The translations under genes and the position numbers were made by a program. Below, piece after piece: positions 34,751 through 44,372 of a DNA stretch of 64,000 nucleotides. Each line of letters opens with the position of its first letter. The stretch's first letter is position 1. Under the pieces are notes generated by a model that worked only from the letters and a program-made list of their open reading frames with translations, was not told the origin of the DNA and searched no databases. This DNA comes from Mycobacterium sp. GA-1199 (GTDB lineage Bacteria > Actinomycetota > Actinomycetes > Mycobacteriales > Mycobacteriaceae). The stretch is taken from NCBI RefSeq assembly GCF_001500045.1, contig NZ_LQIX01000018.1, positions 1 to 64,000 on the forward strand, in the 5' to 3' direction.

Positions 34751-36002
34751 GCGCGACCAAGGCCGCGCCGACGGTGAACAGCAACGGGGCGAGCAGCGGG
34801 AAGCGTCCATCGGGCGCGAACCCGCCGATCGTGAATCCCAAGGTGGCGGCCGCGGCCACCAGCCCCCCTACGATCAGCGTCGCAATGCCCCACCCGCGAG
34901 GAAGCGGCACCCGAAGCGTGGGCAGCGGCGCAGCCGTCCGGCTTCCCTGCCACCACAGCAAGCTCATCAACGCAACGCCCACAACGAAAATCGCCGCGAC
35001 CCACACGAGTCGAGCCAGCCACCAGTCGGCCGAGCCCATCGGTGGTTGCGCCAACAAGCCGGTGGGGTAGCCGACCAGCGCCACGATGACGACGGGCACC
35101 ATATGCCACAGGTACAGCCCCATCACAGCGTTGTTCGCGATCGCCAGCGAGCGCTGCGCGCGGGCGGCTTTGAGCGCACGGTCGACAACGGGTGCGGCCG
35201 CCACCAGCAGTCCGGCTTGGGCCGCCGCGAAGGCGACCAGCGCCGCCGACGGCGGAGCGGTGTTTTGAAGTTCCTCCCCCGGCACCCCGATCATGCTGAC
35301 CGGGTACGGGCCCCACGCGAGGAGCACGGCCAGCACCACAGCTGAGCCCAATCCGAGCAGTATCGGCCGGCGGCCGCCCAGTCGACCACTGCGCCAGGCG
35401 ATTCCGAGCTGGTAGCTCACCGCCCAGCCAAGCACATAGTTGAGGTAGCCGACGTAGGGTACGTCCGCGCCGATATAGGCCGCGTCGATGACTACGACCA
35501 CGACCGCCAGGACGACCGGCACGGCGAGCCCCCACCGTCTGTCCAGTGCCACCGCCACGGGCGTCGCCAAGACCAACAGCACGAAGGTGACCAGAAACCA
35601 CAGGTGATAGGCGACCGCCCAGCCACCGAACGCCAAAATCGAACCGTCCACCCCGACAAGGAGAGCCACCACGACCACGGCCAGCATCGTGGCGATGTAC
35701 GCCGCCGTCGGCCCCAGTGTCCGCGACAGCCGGAATCGCAACCAGGTCTGCGTTGACTCGGATTCGGTGTCCTGCCGCCGCGTCCACGACACGGCGCTGG
35801 CGTAGCCGGCCATCAAGAAGAACGCCGGAATCACCTGGAACACCAGCGTCAGCCACTGGGTCCACGGCATCTCCTCGAGCACGTTGAGCATGCCGAACTC
35901 GCCGTCGGAATAGGTGGCGTTGGCCACGAGCCAATGTCCCACCACGACAAGGCCTATCGCCGACACGCGGTAGAAGTCCACCGACAGGTCACGCTCTCCC
36001 AT
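34710..36002 (-). CDS. Acyltransferase family 3 membrane protein
   Basis: 430 residues and about ten helices. VDFYRVSAIGLVVVGHW and VIPAFFLMAGYASAVSW are the same motifs as in the convergent neighbour, and AVMGLYLWHMVPVVI carries the later His. The ATG at 36000-36002 is chosen for a GGAGG five nt upstream; it follows the phosphofructokinase stop by 22 nt, so the two may be co-transcribed. The two acyltransferases are only distantly alike and meet tail to tail with a 41-nt coding overlap. Confidence 0.85.
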   Translation of the reverse strand: MGERDLSVDFYRVSAIGLVVVGHWLVANATYSDGEFGMLNVLEEMPWTQWLTLVFQVIPAFFLMAGYASAVSWTRRQDTESESTQTWLRFRLSRTLGPTAAYIATMLAVVVVALLVGVDGSILAFGGWAVAYHLWFLVTFVLLVLATPVAVALDRRWGLAVPVVLAVVVVVIDAAYIGADVPYVGYLNYVLGWAVSYQLGIAWRSGRLGGRRPILLGLGSAVVLAVLLAWGPYPVSMIGVPGEELQNTAPPSAALVAFAAAQAGLLVAAAPVVDRALKAARAQRSLAIANNAVMGLYLWHMVPVVIVALVGYPTGLLAQPPMGSADWWLARLVWVAAIFVVGVALMSLLWWQGSRTAAPLPTLRVPLPRGWGIATLIVGGLVAAAATLGFTIGGFAPDGRFPLLAPLLFTVGAALVALTPADRERTTGGR

Positions 36003-36024
36003 ACCCGCCTCCGGTCTGGTCGGC

Positions 36025-38238
36025 TCAGCCTCGCATGACGAGGGCGAGGTCACGGTTGTCCATCCAGCGCTGCTCGGCGGGCCGCTGCGCGTTCTCCTCG
36101 ATCAGCGTCGGGTAACTAGTGAGGTCGGTGAATCGCAGTGTGCCGGATTGAAATCCGATCACGGCGCTGGCCCGCCCGCCGGATTCGAGCTGCTCGAAGA
36201 GGAAGTGCATGCAGCGGGCGGTCATGATCGTTGCTTGTATCCGGTCGAAAGGCGACGGGTTCCCACCTTCCTGGGCGTGGCCGAGGGTCTCCGCCCGGGC
36301 GTCGAACAGGCCTCCGCCTTCTTTCTGGAACAGCGACGTGATGAACTCCGTTGTGTAGACGCGATCGGAACCTTCACTGCGGACGATCAGGCCGACCCTC
36401 TTGCCACCTCGGAACCTGTCCGTGAGGGCGTTAACGTCGGCGGTGAGACCGTCCAGTGTGATGCCGTCTTCCGGTAGGTAGATCCGGTCGGCCCCGGTGG
36501 CCAAGCCACCGATCAGCGCGAGGAACCCGCAGTCGTGACCCATCACTTCGACTATGAAGACTCGCCGGGTAGCGACCGCGGACCGCCGTATCTTGTCGAC
36601 ATCGGCGACAATGCTGTTGAGCGCGGTGTCGCTGCCAACGCTCAATTCGGTTCCGGGCACGTCGTTGGTGATGGTCATCGGCATACAGACGATCGGAATG
36701 TCGAGAGCGGCGTATTCGTCCCGGTGCCGCTGCAGCTCGTAAGCGGCGCGGTAGCCGGCCCACCCGCCGGCCACGAGGAGCCCGTTGATTCGGTGGGCGG
36801 CAATCTGTTCGGCGATCTGGGCGATGGCACCGGCTCCGGGCACGTAGCGATTGGTGCCGATCTCGGCGCCTCCCTCCGAGACCCAGCCGCTGACGTCCAT
36901 CCAGCCCATCTCGTGAACGTCACCGTCGCGTAGTCCAACAAATCCGTTGTTGGCCGCAAGGATGGTGTGGCCCCGGTCGAGACCGATCCGAACGGCGACG
37001 CGCACGACAGCGTTCATCCCGGGCGCCGGTCCGCCGCCGTGTACCACCGCGATCCGAGAGCCTCGGTCCGGGTCGGTTCGCGGCGCGGCCTGCTGGATCG
37101 TCTGCAGAATCCGGTATGACTCTGCGAAACTCCCGCCGCGCAGCTTCATCGTGCCGTCGTAGTCATGTGACTTCACGCGTTCGGCAACCTCTTGCGTGCG
37201 CGCGACACAGTCCATCAGCGGCGAGGTGATCACCCGGTTCCCCTGCAACCCGATCAGCTGGGCGGGTCCGTGTGGCTCGTCGGCGAACAGCCGTTCCACA
37301 GCGCGATAGCCGAACTGCGTGGCCAGGTATCGGTCGAAAGCGCTTGGTGCGCCGCCACGTTGCACATGCCCCAGCACGGTGACTCTGACGTCCTCACCGA
37401 GCTCGTCCTCCAGCAGCGTCCGAACCTGCTCCGCGGTGATCGGAATGCCGTCCCGGTCGCGCGCACCCTCTGCGACCACGACCACGCTGTGGCGACGACC
37501 GATGGAGCGGCCGGCCTTGATGTCCCGACACATCTGCGCACGCCAGTCCGCGCTCGGCGGGTGCTCCGGGATGAGGACCCAACTCGCCGCCGTGGCCAGC
37601 GATGACATCAGCGCGAGGTAGCCGCAATTGCGTCCCATCACTTCGACCACGAATGTGCGCTGGTGGCTGGCCGCTGTGCTGTGCAGGGCGTCCAATGCGT
37701 CGATGATCCGGTGCAACGCGGTGTCGGCGCCGACCGTCATGTCGGTGCCCGACATGTCGTTGTCGATCGATCCGACCAGACCAGCAAGCCTCAGGAAGGG
37801 ATGTTTGTCCGCCGTGTCCTGCGTAATCGTCCCGGCATCAACCAGTTCAGCGAGCAGCTCGGCCCACTCCTGACGGAACAGGTTGGCACCGGCAAGACTT
37901 CCGTCGCCGCCGATCACCACGAGCGCGTCGATTCCGCGCTCGACCATGTTGCGGGCGGCCTCGCGGCGGCCTTCGCGGGTCCTGAACCGCTTCGATCGAG
38001 CGGTCCCGATGACGGTGCCGCCCAGGTGCAGAATCCCATCGGCGGCAGACGGTTCCATGCGCCGAATGAGGTCACCGCCGGTGACGAGGCCGTGATATCC
38101 CTCATGAACAGCGAACACGTCGATGCCCCGGTGGGCAGCGGTGAGGACGACCGCGCGCACAGCCGCGTTCATGCCAGCAGCGTCACCGCCGCTGGTCAGG
38201 ACGGCGATGCTCGATGGTGCAGACTTGACTTCAGACAT
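36025..38238 (-). CDS. Double-length, eukaryote-like ATP-dependent 6-phosphofructokinase
   Basis: 737 residues formed by two tandem PFK domains, as in animal and fungal enzymes; ordinary bacterial PfkA has about 320-345. The N-half is catalytic: LTSGGDAAGMNAAVRA (15-30), GGDG 110-113, GSIDNDMSGTDMT with base Asp159, and VEVMGRNCGYLALM. The C-half begins near residue 395 with VVHGGGPAPGMNAVVR and has TITNDVPGTELSVGSDTA and VEVMGHDCGFLAL; by analogy with animal PFK it is the regulatory half. LGHVQRGGAPSAFDR and LGHAQEGGNPSPFDR are duplicate phosphate-binding motifs. GGAGG precedes the ATG. It would phosphorylate fructose-6-phosphate in glycolysis. Confidence 0.93.
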   Translation of the reverse strand: MSEVKSAPSSIAVLTSGGDAAGMNAAVRAVVLTAAHRGIDVFAVHEGYHGLVTGGDLIRRMEPSAADGILHLGGTVIGTARSKRFRTREGRREAARNMVERGIDALVVIGGDGSLAGANLFRQEWAELLAELVDAGTITQDTADKHPFLRLAGLVGSIDNDMSGTDMTVGADTALHRIIDALDALHSTAASHQRTFVVEVMGRNCGYLALMSSLATAASWVLIPEHPPSADWRAQMCRDIKAGRSIGRRHSVVVVAEGARDRDGIPITAEQVRTLLEDELGEDVRVTVLGHVQRGGAPSAFDRYLATQFGYRAVERLFADEPHGPAQLIGLQGNRVITSPLMDCVARTQEVAERVKSHDYDGTMKLRGGSFAESYRILQTIQQAAPRTDPDRGSRIAVVHGGGPAPGMNAVVRVAVRIGLDRGHTILAANNGFVGLRDGDVHEMGWMDVSGWVSEGGAEIGTNRYVPGAGAIAQIAEQIAAHRINGLLVAGGWAGYRAAYELQRHRDEYAALDIPIVCMPMTITNDVPGTELSVGSDTALNSIVADVDKIRRSAVATRRVFIVEVMGHDCGFLALIGGLATGADRIYLPEDGITLDGLTADVNALTDRFRGGKRVGLIVRSEGSDRVYTTEFITSLFQKEGGGLFDARAETLGHAQEGGNPSPFDRIQATIMTARCMHFLFEQLESGGRASAVIGFQSGTLRFTDLTSYPTLIEENAQRPAEQRWMDNRDLALVMRG

Positions 38239-38498
38239 CTCGTCGGCCTCCGTGCCGCTCGCGGATGAACATTCCGTTGGCTGTGCTGATCATCGCGTAT
38301 TCCGGCAGGCGCCGTGGTCGGGGGGGAAAGGCACAACCCCGATGGTGCCCCCGCACCCAGTGCTTCGTCGCCATGATGGGAATCTTCGCTCCCGGAAAAT
38401 TGCGGCAGGGGCATCCCCCGGTTTGCGCAGCGGCGACCTGAGCGGCCTTTAGCGCGCATTCCGGTCGGCGATCGCTCGATCCGTCATACCGTGAGCGG

Positions 38499-38981
38499 AT
38501 GACAGATCAGATACCCGCAGTGAGCACCGGGCATCCGCCCGGCGCACTGATGCGCGTTCTCAACCCGTCGCTGCGGTTCCTGTTGCGCACTCCGCTGGCG
38601 GGCCCGTTGGGTAATCAGTTCATGGTGCTGAACTTCAGAGGCCGAAAATCCGGACGGCAGTTCTCGATCCCGGTGAGCGCGCACCACATCGACGGCGGGC
38701 TCTACGCGATCGCCAACACGGTGTGGAAGAACAATTTCCGGAACGGCGCCGACGCGGAGGTGGTACACAGAGGCACGACGCGCAAAATGCGTGGCGATCT
38801 CATCACCGATCCTGCGGTGGTGGCCGATTTGGTGCAGCGGCTCGCACAGTCCTACGGCCCTAAGCGTGCGCAGGCGATCATGGGCCTGAAGTTCCGCGAC
38901 GGAGGCATTCCGTCAGTCGCGGAATTCGCAGAGGCGGTGCGGCGGGAAGGAATAGCTGCAGTGCGGTTCAGCCCCGCGTGA
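38499..38981 (+). CDS. Ddn-like F420-dependent nitroreductase family protein
   Basis: A 160-residue member of the deazaflavin-dependent nitroreductase family (split beta-barrel). Family features are RTPLAGPLGNQFMVLNFRGRKSGRQFSIPVSAH, with the phosphate-contacting RGRKSG, and DGGLYAIANTVWKNNFR. These use reduced F420 to reduce quinones or nitro compounds near the membrane in mycobacteria. The ATG has only a weak ribosome site. It stands alone: the upstream PFK gene is divergent (260 nt between starts, no other gene seen there). Confidence 0.82.
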   Translation: MTDQIPAVSTGHPPGALMRVLNPSLRFLLRTPLAGPLGNQFMVLNFRGRKSGRQFSIPVSAHHIDGGLYAIANTVWKNNFRNGADAEVVHRGTTRKMRGDLITDPAVVADLVQRLAQSYGPKRAQAIMGLKFRDGGIPSVAEFAEAVRREGIAAVRFSPA

Positions 38982-39008
38982 CCGAAATGTCTGTCGTTCG
39001 CCTCCCGG

Positions 39009-40391
39009 TCAGCCGGCGTCGATCGAAAGGCTCTGCTCGAAGGCGAATACGTTCTGGGGATCGTATTTCGCCTTGATCGCGCGCAACCGCCCCACATTGT
39101 CGCCCCAGTACGCCGATTCCCATCCCGGCATACCGGCATTCGGGACATTGACGTAAGCGCCACTTACATACGGCTTCAGGGCTTCCGCGAACTCGGCGCA
39201 CCACGTCAGGCACCCGTCCGTCAGCGGATCGTCGGAGGCCGAGACCCCGCCGCGGACACCCCACCCCGCACCGGGTTCGGCGTAGAACAGCGCATCCCGG
39301 TGCGCGAACGCCGAACCACCGGGCGGCTCACTTGTCCGAACTGCGCCACCGAAGGCATTGGTGAAATAGTTGCAGTCCGATGTCGGAGCCCTCGACATGA
39401 ACGATGTGACGAGGTCGATGGCTTCCGGCGGATACGGCTCATAGATGAACTGCGACAGGAACTTCCAGTTCGCAGCTTCGTCGGCGGGTGGTATCTGGAA
39501 GCCCGCGTAGACGTCCGCCCACCGCGCGTCGGCGGTCGAGATGTGCGGCTTGCCGACTGCAAGAATCGGCGCCAGCATCTGCTTGGCGTCGGCCTCGGAC
39601 CCGTCGGTCAGTACCGCGACCAGCACAATCCCCTCGCGGCGGATCTCCAACTGGCTGGTGAGCCGATCGTCGATGTGTGGGGCGCTGTGTTGCCATGCGT
39701 CGAAGACCGGCGGAAGCTGCTCGAGCCCCGACCACGTCGCCACGACACAGATGGCTTGCGTCAGGGAATGGATGCGGTAGGTCAGCGATGTGACAATGCC
39801 GAAATTGCCGTTGCCGGCGCCACGTAATGCCCACAACAGATCGGGGTTGTTCTGCTCGTCGGTGACGATCGCCGTCGCGCCGTCGTCGCCCGAAGCCACG
39901 ACGATCTCCGCCGCGAGCAGATTGTCGGACGCCATACCGTATCGGCGGGTGAGTAGACCGAAGCCGCCGCCGAGGGTCGCACCGACAAGCCCGACGGTAC
40001 CTTCGGTTCCCGTCGGCGCAGCGAAACCGGCGGCGCCGAGCGCTGTGACCGTTTCCAACTGAGTGAGTCCGGCGCCGACGGTGGCAACCTGTGAGGCCGC
40101 GTCGATGGCGGTCGACTTCATCCGGCTCACATCGATCACCAGGCCGTGGTCGACAGCCGACCAGCCCTCCAGGCAGTGCCGTCCGCTACGTACCCGCAGG
40201 GGCACACCGTTGCGTCGTGCCCATGCCACGGCGTTGACCACATCCTGTATGCCGGTGCAGAACACGACCGCATCGGGTTGCGTAGAGAACAGGTGGTTGT
40301 AGCCGATTCGGGCCGCGTCGTAGCCCGAATCCCCCGGCCGCACAACGTCCCCCGTCAGCGTTTCGGTCGACCCTTCAGTGCTTGAAGACAT
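39009..40391 (-). CDS. FAD-linked oxidase (BBE-like, VAO/PCMH fold)
   Basis: A 460-residue flavoprotein oxidoreductase. The PCMH FAD domain carries RVRSGRHCLEGWSAVDHGLVID, where the His is the usual covalent FAD attachment. The second covalent Cys of bicovalent enzymes is missing: the loop reads GTEGTVGLVGATLGGGFG. The C-terminus ends in the BBE-type KYDPQNVFAFEQSL. The substrate is unknown; sugars, alkaloids or phenols are possible for the family. The ATG lies inside the end of the minus-strand permease remnant. Confidence 0.88.
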   Translation of the reverse strand: MSSSTEGSTETLTGDVVRPGDSGYDAARIGYNHLFSTQPDAVVFCTGIQDVVNAVAWARRNGVPLRVRSGRHCLEGWSAVDHGLVIDVSRMKSTAIDAASQVATVGAGLTQLETVTALGAAGFAAPTGTEGTVGLVGATLGGGFGLLTRRYGMASDNLLAAEIVVASGDDGATAIVTDEQNNPDLLWALRGAGNGNFGIVTSLTYRIHSLTQAICVVATWSGLEQLPPVFDAWQHSAPHIDDRLTSQLEIRREGIVLVAVLTDGSEADAKQMLAPILAVGKPHISTADARWADVYAGFQIPPADEAANWKFLSQFIYEPYPPEAIDLVTSFMSRAPTSDCNYFTNAFGGAVRTSEPPGGSAFAHRDALFYAEPGAGWGVRGGVSASDDPLTDGCLTWCAEFAEALKPYVSGAYVNVPNAGMPGWESAYWGDNVGRLRAIKAKYDPQNVFAFEQSLSIDAG

Positions 40392-40583
40392 TGAGTTCTC
40401 CGGGTTCGGTCTCGAGGACGTCGCGGTTGAACATACGCAACTCGACGAAGTACAACCCACCGAGGACGAACAACACGCCCACGATCACCTCGAACGCCTC
40501 GAGCGAGTGTCTGAGTTCCGGTTCGTAGCCGCAGTCCTCACAAATTCGTCGGCAAGTTCGTCGTCCGGTGCGACCTCTGTCAT
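40375..40583 (-). pseudogene. Remnant joining the two ends of an APC permease, with a 1-nt frameshift
   Basis: From ATG 40583 the frame reads MTEVAPDDELADEFV. One base seems missing at about 40539/40540 (a C restores the frame), after which DCGYEPELRHSLEAFEV continues straight into VLFVLGGLYFVELRMF and NRDVLETEPGELNVFKH before TGA. The first block matches residues about 20-40 of the neighbouring permease (ECGYTPELKRSLGSFQV) and the last matches its C-terminus (GGLYFAKMMIFNRDVLETEP). The roughly 420 residues between are absent. Repaired, it would be a 69-residue single-helix protein. It may be a decayed copy, or a real mini-gene with a sequence error. Confidence 0.65.
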
Positions 40584-40704
40584 GGCTTGACCTTCCGGGC
40601 TGAGGACAGTGAAACGAACGTACAGACCAGCGCGAAAATAAGCGCGGAATTGACGTCTATGGAATATTCGGTGCCCTACTGTTCATCTAGTGCAGGAGGG
40701 GCCG

Positions 40705-42168
40705 ATGACCACAGAGGACGTCGTGCTTGGTCGGTCCGCCGATGACGAGTCTCGGGAATGCGGCTATACGCCCGAACTGAAACGGAGTCTCGGCTCGTTT
40801 CAGGTGTTCGCGATCTCGTTCGCGTTCATCTCGGTCGCCGTCGGTGTCTTCGCCAGTTATGGTGCGGTGCTTCAGAGTTCGGGGCCGGTCGGGATCTGGC
40901 TGTGGTTGGTTGCGGCGGTCGGGCAGACACTCGTAGCTTTGGTGGTCGCGCAGTTCGCCGCTCGCATCGCGCTCAGCGGGTCCTCCTACCAGTGGGCATC
41001 GAGATTGGCCAATCCGAAGGTCGGCTGGTTCTTCGGGTGGTTGACGTTCTGGTTTCTGGCCATCGGAGTGGTGGCGATGGACAACGCGCTCGCCAGTCAA
41101 GCGCTCATGCCCCTGCTGGGCATGGAACCCGACGAGGATGTCGCCCGGCTGATCACGCTGGCGGTGCTGGCGACGCAAACAGTGCTCGTCATCGCATCGA
41201 CCCGGCTGCTCGGCCTGGTCACCTCGACCGCGGTCGCGCTGGAGTTGACGATCGTCGTGGTGCTGGTGATCGGGCTCGGCGCGGTGATGGTGCACAGCGG
41301 CAGCGGAACCGTCGACAATGTGGTTTCGCAGGGCATCGCCGCCGGGGCACCCGGCTACTTCGCGATCGGCGGCGGCCTGATGGCCGGGATGGTCATGGGA
41401 TTGGTGACGCTCGTGGGCTTCGACTCGGCGGCCAATCTGGCCGAGGAGGCCAAGGACCCGTACCGCAGCGTGCCTCGGGCGATCGTCTCCTCGGTGTTGG
41501 CGTCGGCTGTTTTGGGCTTCGTCTTCATCTTCACCCTCACCGTCGCGATCAAGAGCATCCCCGAGGTCAGCACCAGCGAATCGCCGGTCGCGACCATCAT
41601 TCGCGATCAGCTCGGGCCCCTCACCGAGCGAATCCTGTTGTCGGGTATCGCGTTTGCGATGTTTGGTGCGGGGATGGTGATGTTGGCCTCGTGTTCACGC
41701 ATCGTTTTCGCCATGGCACGCGATTCACGCTTTCCCGGCTATACCCTGTTCCGGCGGGTCAACCCGAGCACCCGTACACCGATTCCCGCGACCGTGTTGA
41801 TGTTCGTGGTGGGTGTAGTTCTCATGGTGGCGCTGCCCGGTCAAGCCCTGCTCCAGCTGATCGTCGGGTCGACGATCCTGCCGGCGCTGATCTATGGGGC
41901 CATCACGGTGCTGTACCTGTCGGTGCGAAAGCGGCTGGGCCGCAAGGAAGGTGCGTTCGGGCTGGGCCGTTTCGAGGTGCCGGTGGCGATCGCCGCCCTC
42001 GTCTGGGTGGTGTTCTCGTTGGTCGCGTTGATGTCACCGTCGGACTCCTTGGTCCCCGACCTGATCGTCGCCGGTGTCGTGTCGGCGGGAGGGCTGTACT
42101 TCGCCAAGATGATGATCTTCAACCGCGACGTGCTCGAGACCGAACCCGGTGATCCTGACGCGTTCTGA
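40705..42168 (+). CDS. APC-family amino acid permease
   Basis: 487 residues and about 12 helices; an amino acid/polyamine/organocation transporter. SLGSFQVFAISFAFISVAVG is helix 1 with the conserved unwound motif, VTLVGFDSAANLAEEAKDPYRSVPRAI is the conserved helix 6-7 loop, and RVNPSTRTPIPAT is near helix 9. The ATG at 40705 is used because GGAGG lies 6 nt upstream; a GTG five codons earlier is less likely. The substrate is unknown. A shrunken, divergent relative lies 121 nt away on the minus strand. Confidence 0.9.
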   Translation: MTTEDVVLGRSADDESRECGYTPELKRSLGSFQVFAISFAFISVAVGVFASYGAVLQSSGPVGIWLWLVAAVGQTLVALVVAQFAARIALSGSSYQWASRLANPKVGWFFGWLTFWFLAIGVVAMDNALASQALMPLLGMEPDEDVARLITLAVLATQTVLVIASTRLLGLVTSTAVALELTIVVVLVIGLGAVMVHSGSGTVDNVVSQGIAAGAPGYFAIGGGLMAGMVMGLVTLVGFDSAANLAEEAKDPYRSVPRAIVSSVLASAVLGFVFIFTLTVAIKSIPEVSTSESPVATIIRDQLGPLTERILLSGIAFAMFGAGMVMLASCSRIVFAMARDSRFPGYTLFRRVNPSTRTPIPATVLMFVVGVVLMVALPGQALLQLIVGSTILPALIYGAITVLYLSVRKRLGRKEGAFGLGRFEVPVAIAALVWVVFSLVALMSPSDSLVPDLIVAGVVSAGGLYFAKMMIFNRDVLETEPGDPDAF

Positions 42169-42239
42169 GTGGGAACCGCCCAGCTGGAAACCGGTGCGCG
42201 GATTGTGTCCTAGCGAACAGCCCTGGGCGCAATGTTCGA

Positions 42240-43094
42240 CTACGGCTGCTCCAACAGCCGCAGGGGGTGCAGGCCGTCGACGGCGCCGACAAACGGCGGA
42301 TGGATGCTGTAGCCGATCATCCGGCGGATGTCATCGGAGACCTCGCGCGCTGTATCGCGCGATATGGAGAGCGTGAAGGCCTCCATCGGCCGCAGCCACG
42401 GCTGGCAGTACTGGGCGGTGACGGCCAGTCGCGCGGCGTCGGTGGTGTTGGCGCCGCCGCCGTGCCAGAGGGTGCCGACGAAAAAGACGCAGGAGCCGGC
42501 GGGCATGACGACGGGTATCGCGGGGTCGTCCGGTTCGGGGCGACGCCTGCCCCAGCGGTGACTGCCGGGGTAGAGCACCGTGGCGCCGTTGTCGGCGGTG
42601 AAATCGTCGATCGCCCAGATGGTCGCGGCGGCAAGGGGTTCGCGTGGTCGCGGGATCGGGTAGAAGCCGTCGTCGTGGTGGGCCAACTGCGCGGTCTCGC
42701 CGGGCTGGATGTTGATGGCCTGTAGGGCCGACAGCAGGTAGTTGTCCATCAGCAGCCGATCGAGGACCGCCAACACCCGCGGATGGTCGACCAACCGGTC
42801 GCACACCCGAGTCCTGCTCAGCAGGCTGTAGACGCGCTGGGTGCGGTGTCCTTCGAACGAGTTGCGGCCCGTGTGCGCGAGCCACGGCGCGACCGTCTCC
42901 TTGATCTGCGCGCACTCGTCGGCGCTGAGAAGGTTTTCCCAGATGAGATAGCCGTCGCGGTCGAGCGCCGCCATATCGGCGTCGACGACCGCCGGGTCGA
43001 CCGAGGCGCCGCCGGTGGCTGTCCATTTGTGCCGGCGCGCCAGATCGCTGCGCAGGTCATCGAGCGTGGTGACCGGATCATCGTCGATGCTCAT
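42240..43094 (-). CDS. Phytanoyl-CoA dioxygenase (PhyH) family Fe(II)/2-oxoglutarate oxygenase
   Basis: 284 residues with the double-stranded beta-helix pattern of PhyH enzymes: metal ligands in LAHHDDGFYP (HxD) and in GTLWHGGGANTT (distal His), then the 2-oxoglutarate-binding Arg in AARLAVTAQY. It should hydroxylate an aliphatic or terpenoid-like substrate. The ATG at 43092-43094 has GGAGGG 5-6 nt upstream. It is followed downstream by the permease on the opposite strand and preceded by the Rieske oxygenase, in an oxidation-rich cluster. Confidence 0.87.
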   Translation of the reverse strand: MSIDDDPVTTLDDLRSDLARRHKWTATGGASVDPAVVDADMAALDRDGYLIWENLLSADECAQIKETVAPWLAHTGRNSFEGHRTQRVYSLLSRTRVCDRLVDHPRVLAVLDRLLMDNYLLSALQAINIQPGETAQLAHHDDGFYPIPRPREPLAAATIWAIDDFTADNGATVLYPGSHRWGRRRPEPDDPAIPVVMPAGSCVFFVGTLWHGGGANTTDAARLAVTAQYCQPWLRPMEAFTLSISRDTAREVSDDIRRMIGYSIHPPFVGAVDGLHPLRLLEQP

Positions 43095-43239
43095 CAAGCC
43101 CTCCCCTGTCCGGTTGGCCTACCCAAACACTGGACCTCGCGCAGGCAGTGGTCAAGGACCTACTGACTTTCGTGGCACGCCCGCGGCGCTGTGGCGTTGT
43201 CCTACACCGATGAGCGGGCGCTCGCCGCCCGCAGTGCCC

Positions 43240-44363
43240 TCAGATCAGCAGCGCTTGGTTCCGCACGGCGGCGAGGTGGTGCAGCAGCCCCTCGTTGCGG
43301 CCGAAGACGACGTGGTCGACGCCGGCCGTCAGACCGCGCTGGCACGCCTCGGCCATCGGGAAGTCCTGTCCTTCGAGGACCTGGGCGGCGCCATCGAGTC
43401 CCATCTTGTACCAGGCGCGTTCGTCGTCGGTGACCGGTTCCGCGGGTGCCGAGATGGACAGGTAGACCATGGTCTCGCCCGGGTTGCTGCCGGGGTAGGC
43501 GCGCAGCATCTGCGACGTGCCCGGCGCCTCGATCAGCACACAGCTGGGAAACAGCCCGTACACCACCGTCCCGAAGAACTGGTCGGGCCAGTCGGCTTCT
43601 GAGAGATCGCGGTACTGCACGATGTCGCGGAACGGGAACGCCCAGCGAATATTTCGGTCGTAGATGTCGTAGACCGAGTTGTTCGACGCCAACGGGTCCA
43701 AGGTGTCGGCATGCACGAAGGGAAAGTGGTAACCCTCGAAGTTCACGTCGACAGCGAGCTTCCAGTTGCATGCGAGGTCGTAGCGCCGGGTCCCACGTGG
43801 AACACCCGGTCAAAGTCGTAGTCCGACAACGGCGTCGCGATACCGTCCAGTGCCGCCGACACATCGACGTCGGCCGACAGTCCCACGACCAGAAGCCCAC
43901 CCTGCATGCTGACGGGCAACGGGATCAGGCCGCGGTGTTCGAGGTCTGCTCCGGCGAACATCGTGCGGGCGGGTGCCCCCTTGAGCCGACCATCCAGGCC
44001 GTAGGTCCAGCCGTGATAAGGACAGGTGAGCGTTCGCGCTGCACCGCAGCCGTCGGCCACCTGCGCGCCTCGGTGTGCGCAGCCGTTGATGAACGCGCGC
44101 AGCGCACCGTCCTGCGCCCGTGTCACCAGAACGGGTGTGCCCATCACATCCTTCGTCGCATACGAGCCGGGGGCGGCGACCTCGCCTCCCCAGCCGATCA
44201 CGTGCGGCATGCTGCGCAGCATCCGGACGTCGGCCTCGAAACGGTCGCGGTCGACGTAGGCGCTGCGCGGTTCGCGCCACACCTGATCGGCGATGTCGAG
44301 GCTGTCGTTCTCGAAGTGCTTGAGGACGCGGCGGGTGAGTTCGAGGGCTTCTTGTCGTGGCAC
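43240..44363 (-). pseudogene. Rieske-type aromatic-ring-hydroxylating dioxygenase alpha subunit, frameshifted
   Basis: The first 190 codons encode the Rieske domain (CAHRGAQVADGCGAARTL then CPYHGWTYG, the CxH...CxxH cluster). The frame then breaks at about 43791/43792: GTGGG-ACCC lacks a base (C would restore HVGTRRYDLACNWK). In the next frame the catalytic domain continues with NFEGYHFPFVHAD, the mononuclear-iron ExxHxxxxH region, to the stop at 43240. With one base added it would be a normal ~373-residue oxygenase. It is either a recent pseudogene or a sequence error. The GTG start at 44363 has GAGGA upstream; the esterase gene lies 9 nt before it. Confidence 0.85.
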
Positions 44364-44372
44364 GGGAGTTCC

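Noticed and set aside
40687..41295. Long minus-strand frame opposite the APC permease
   Set aside because: His/Gln/Asp-rich composition typical of antisense frames in high-GC genomes; the plus-strand permease motifs are clear.
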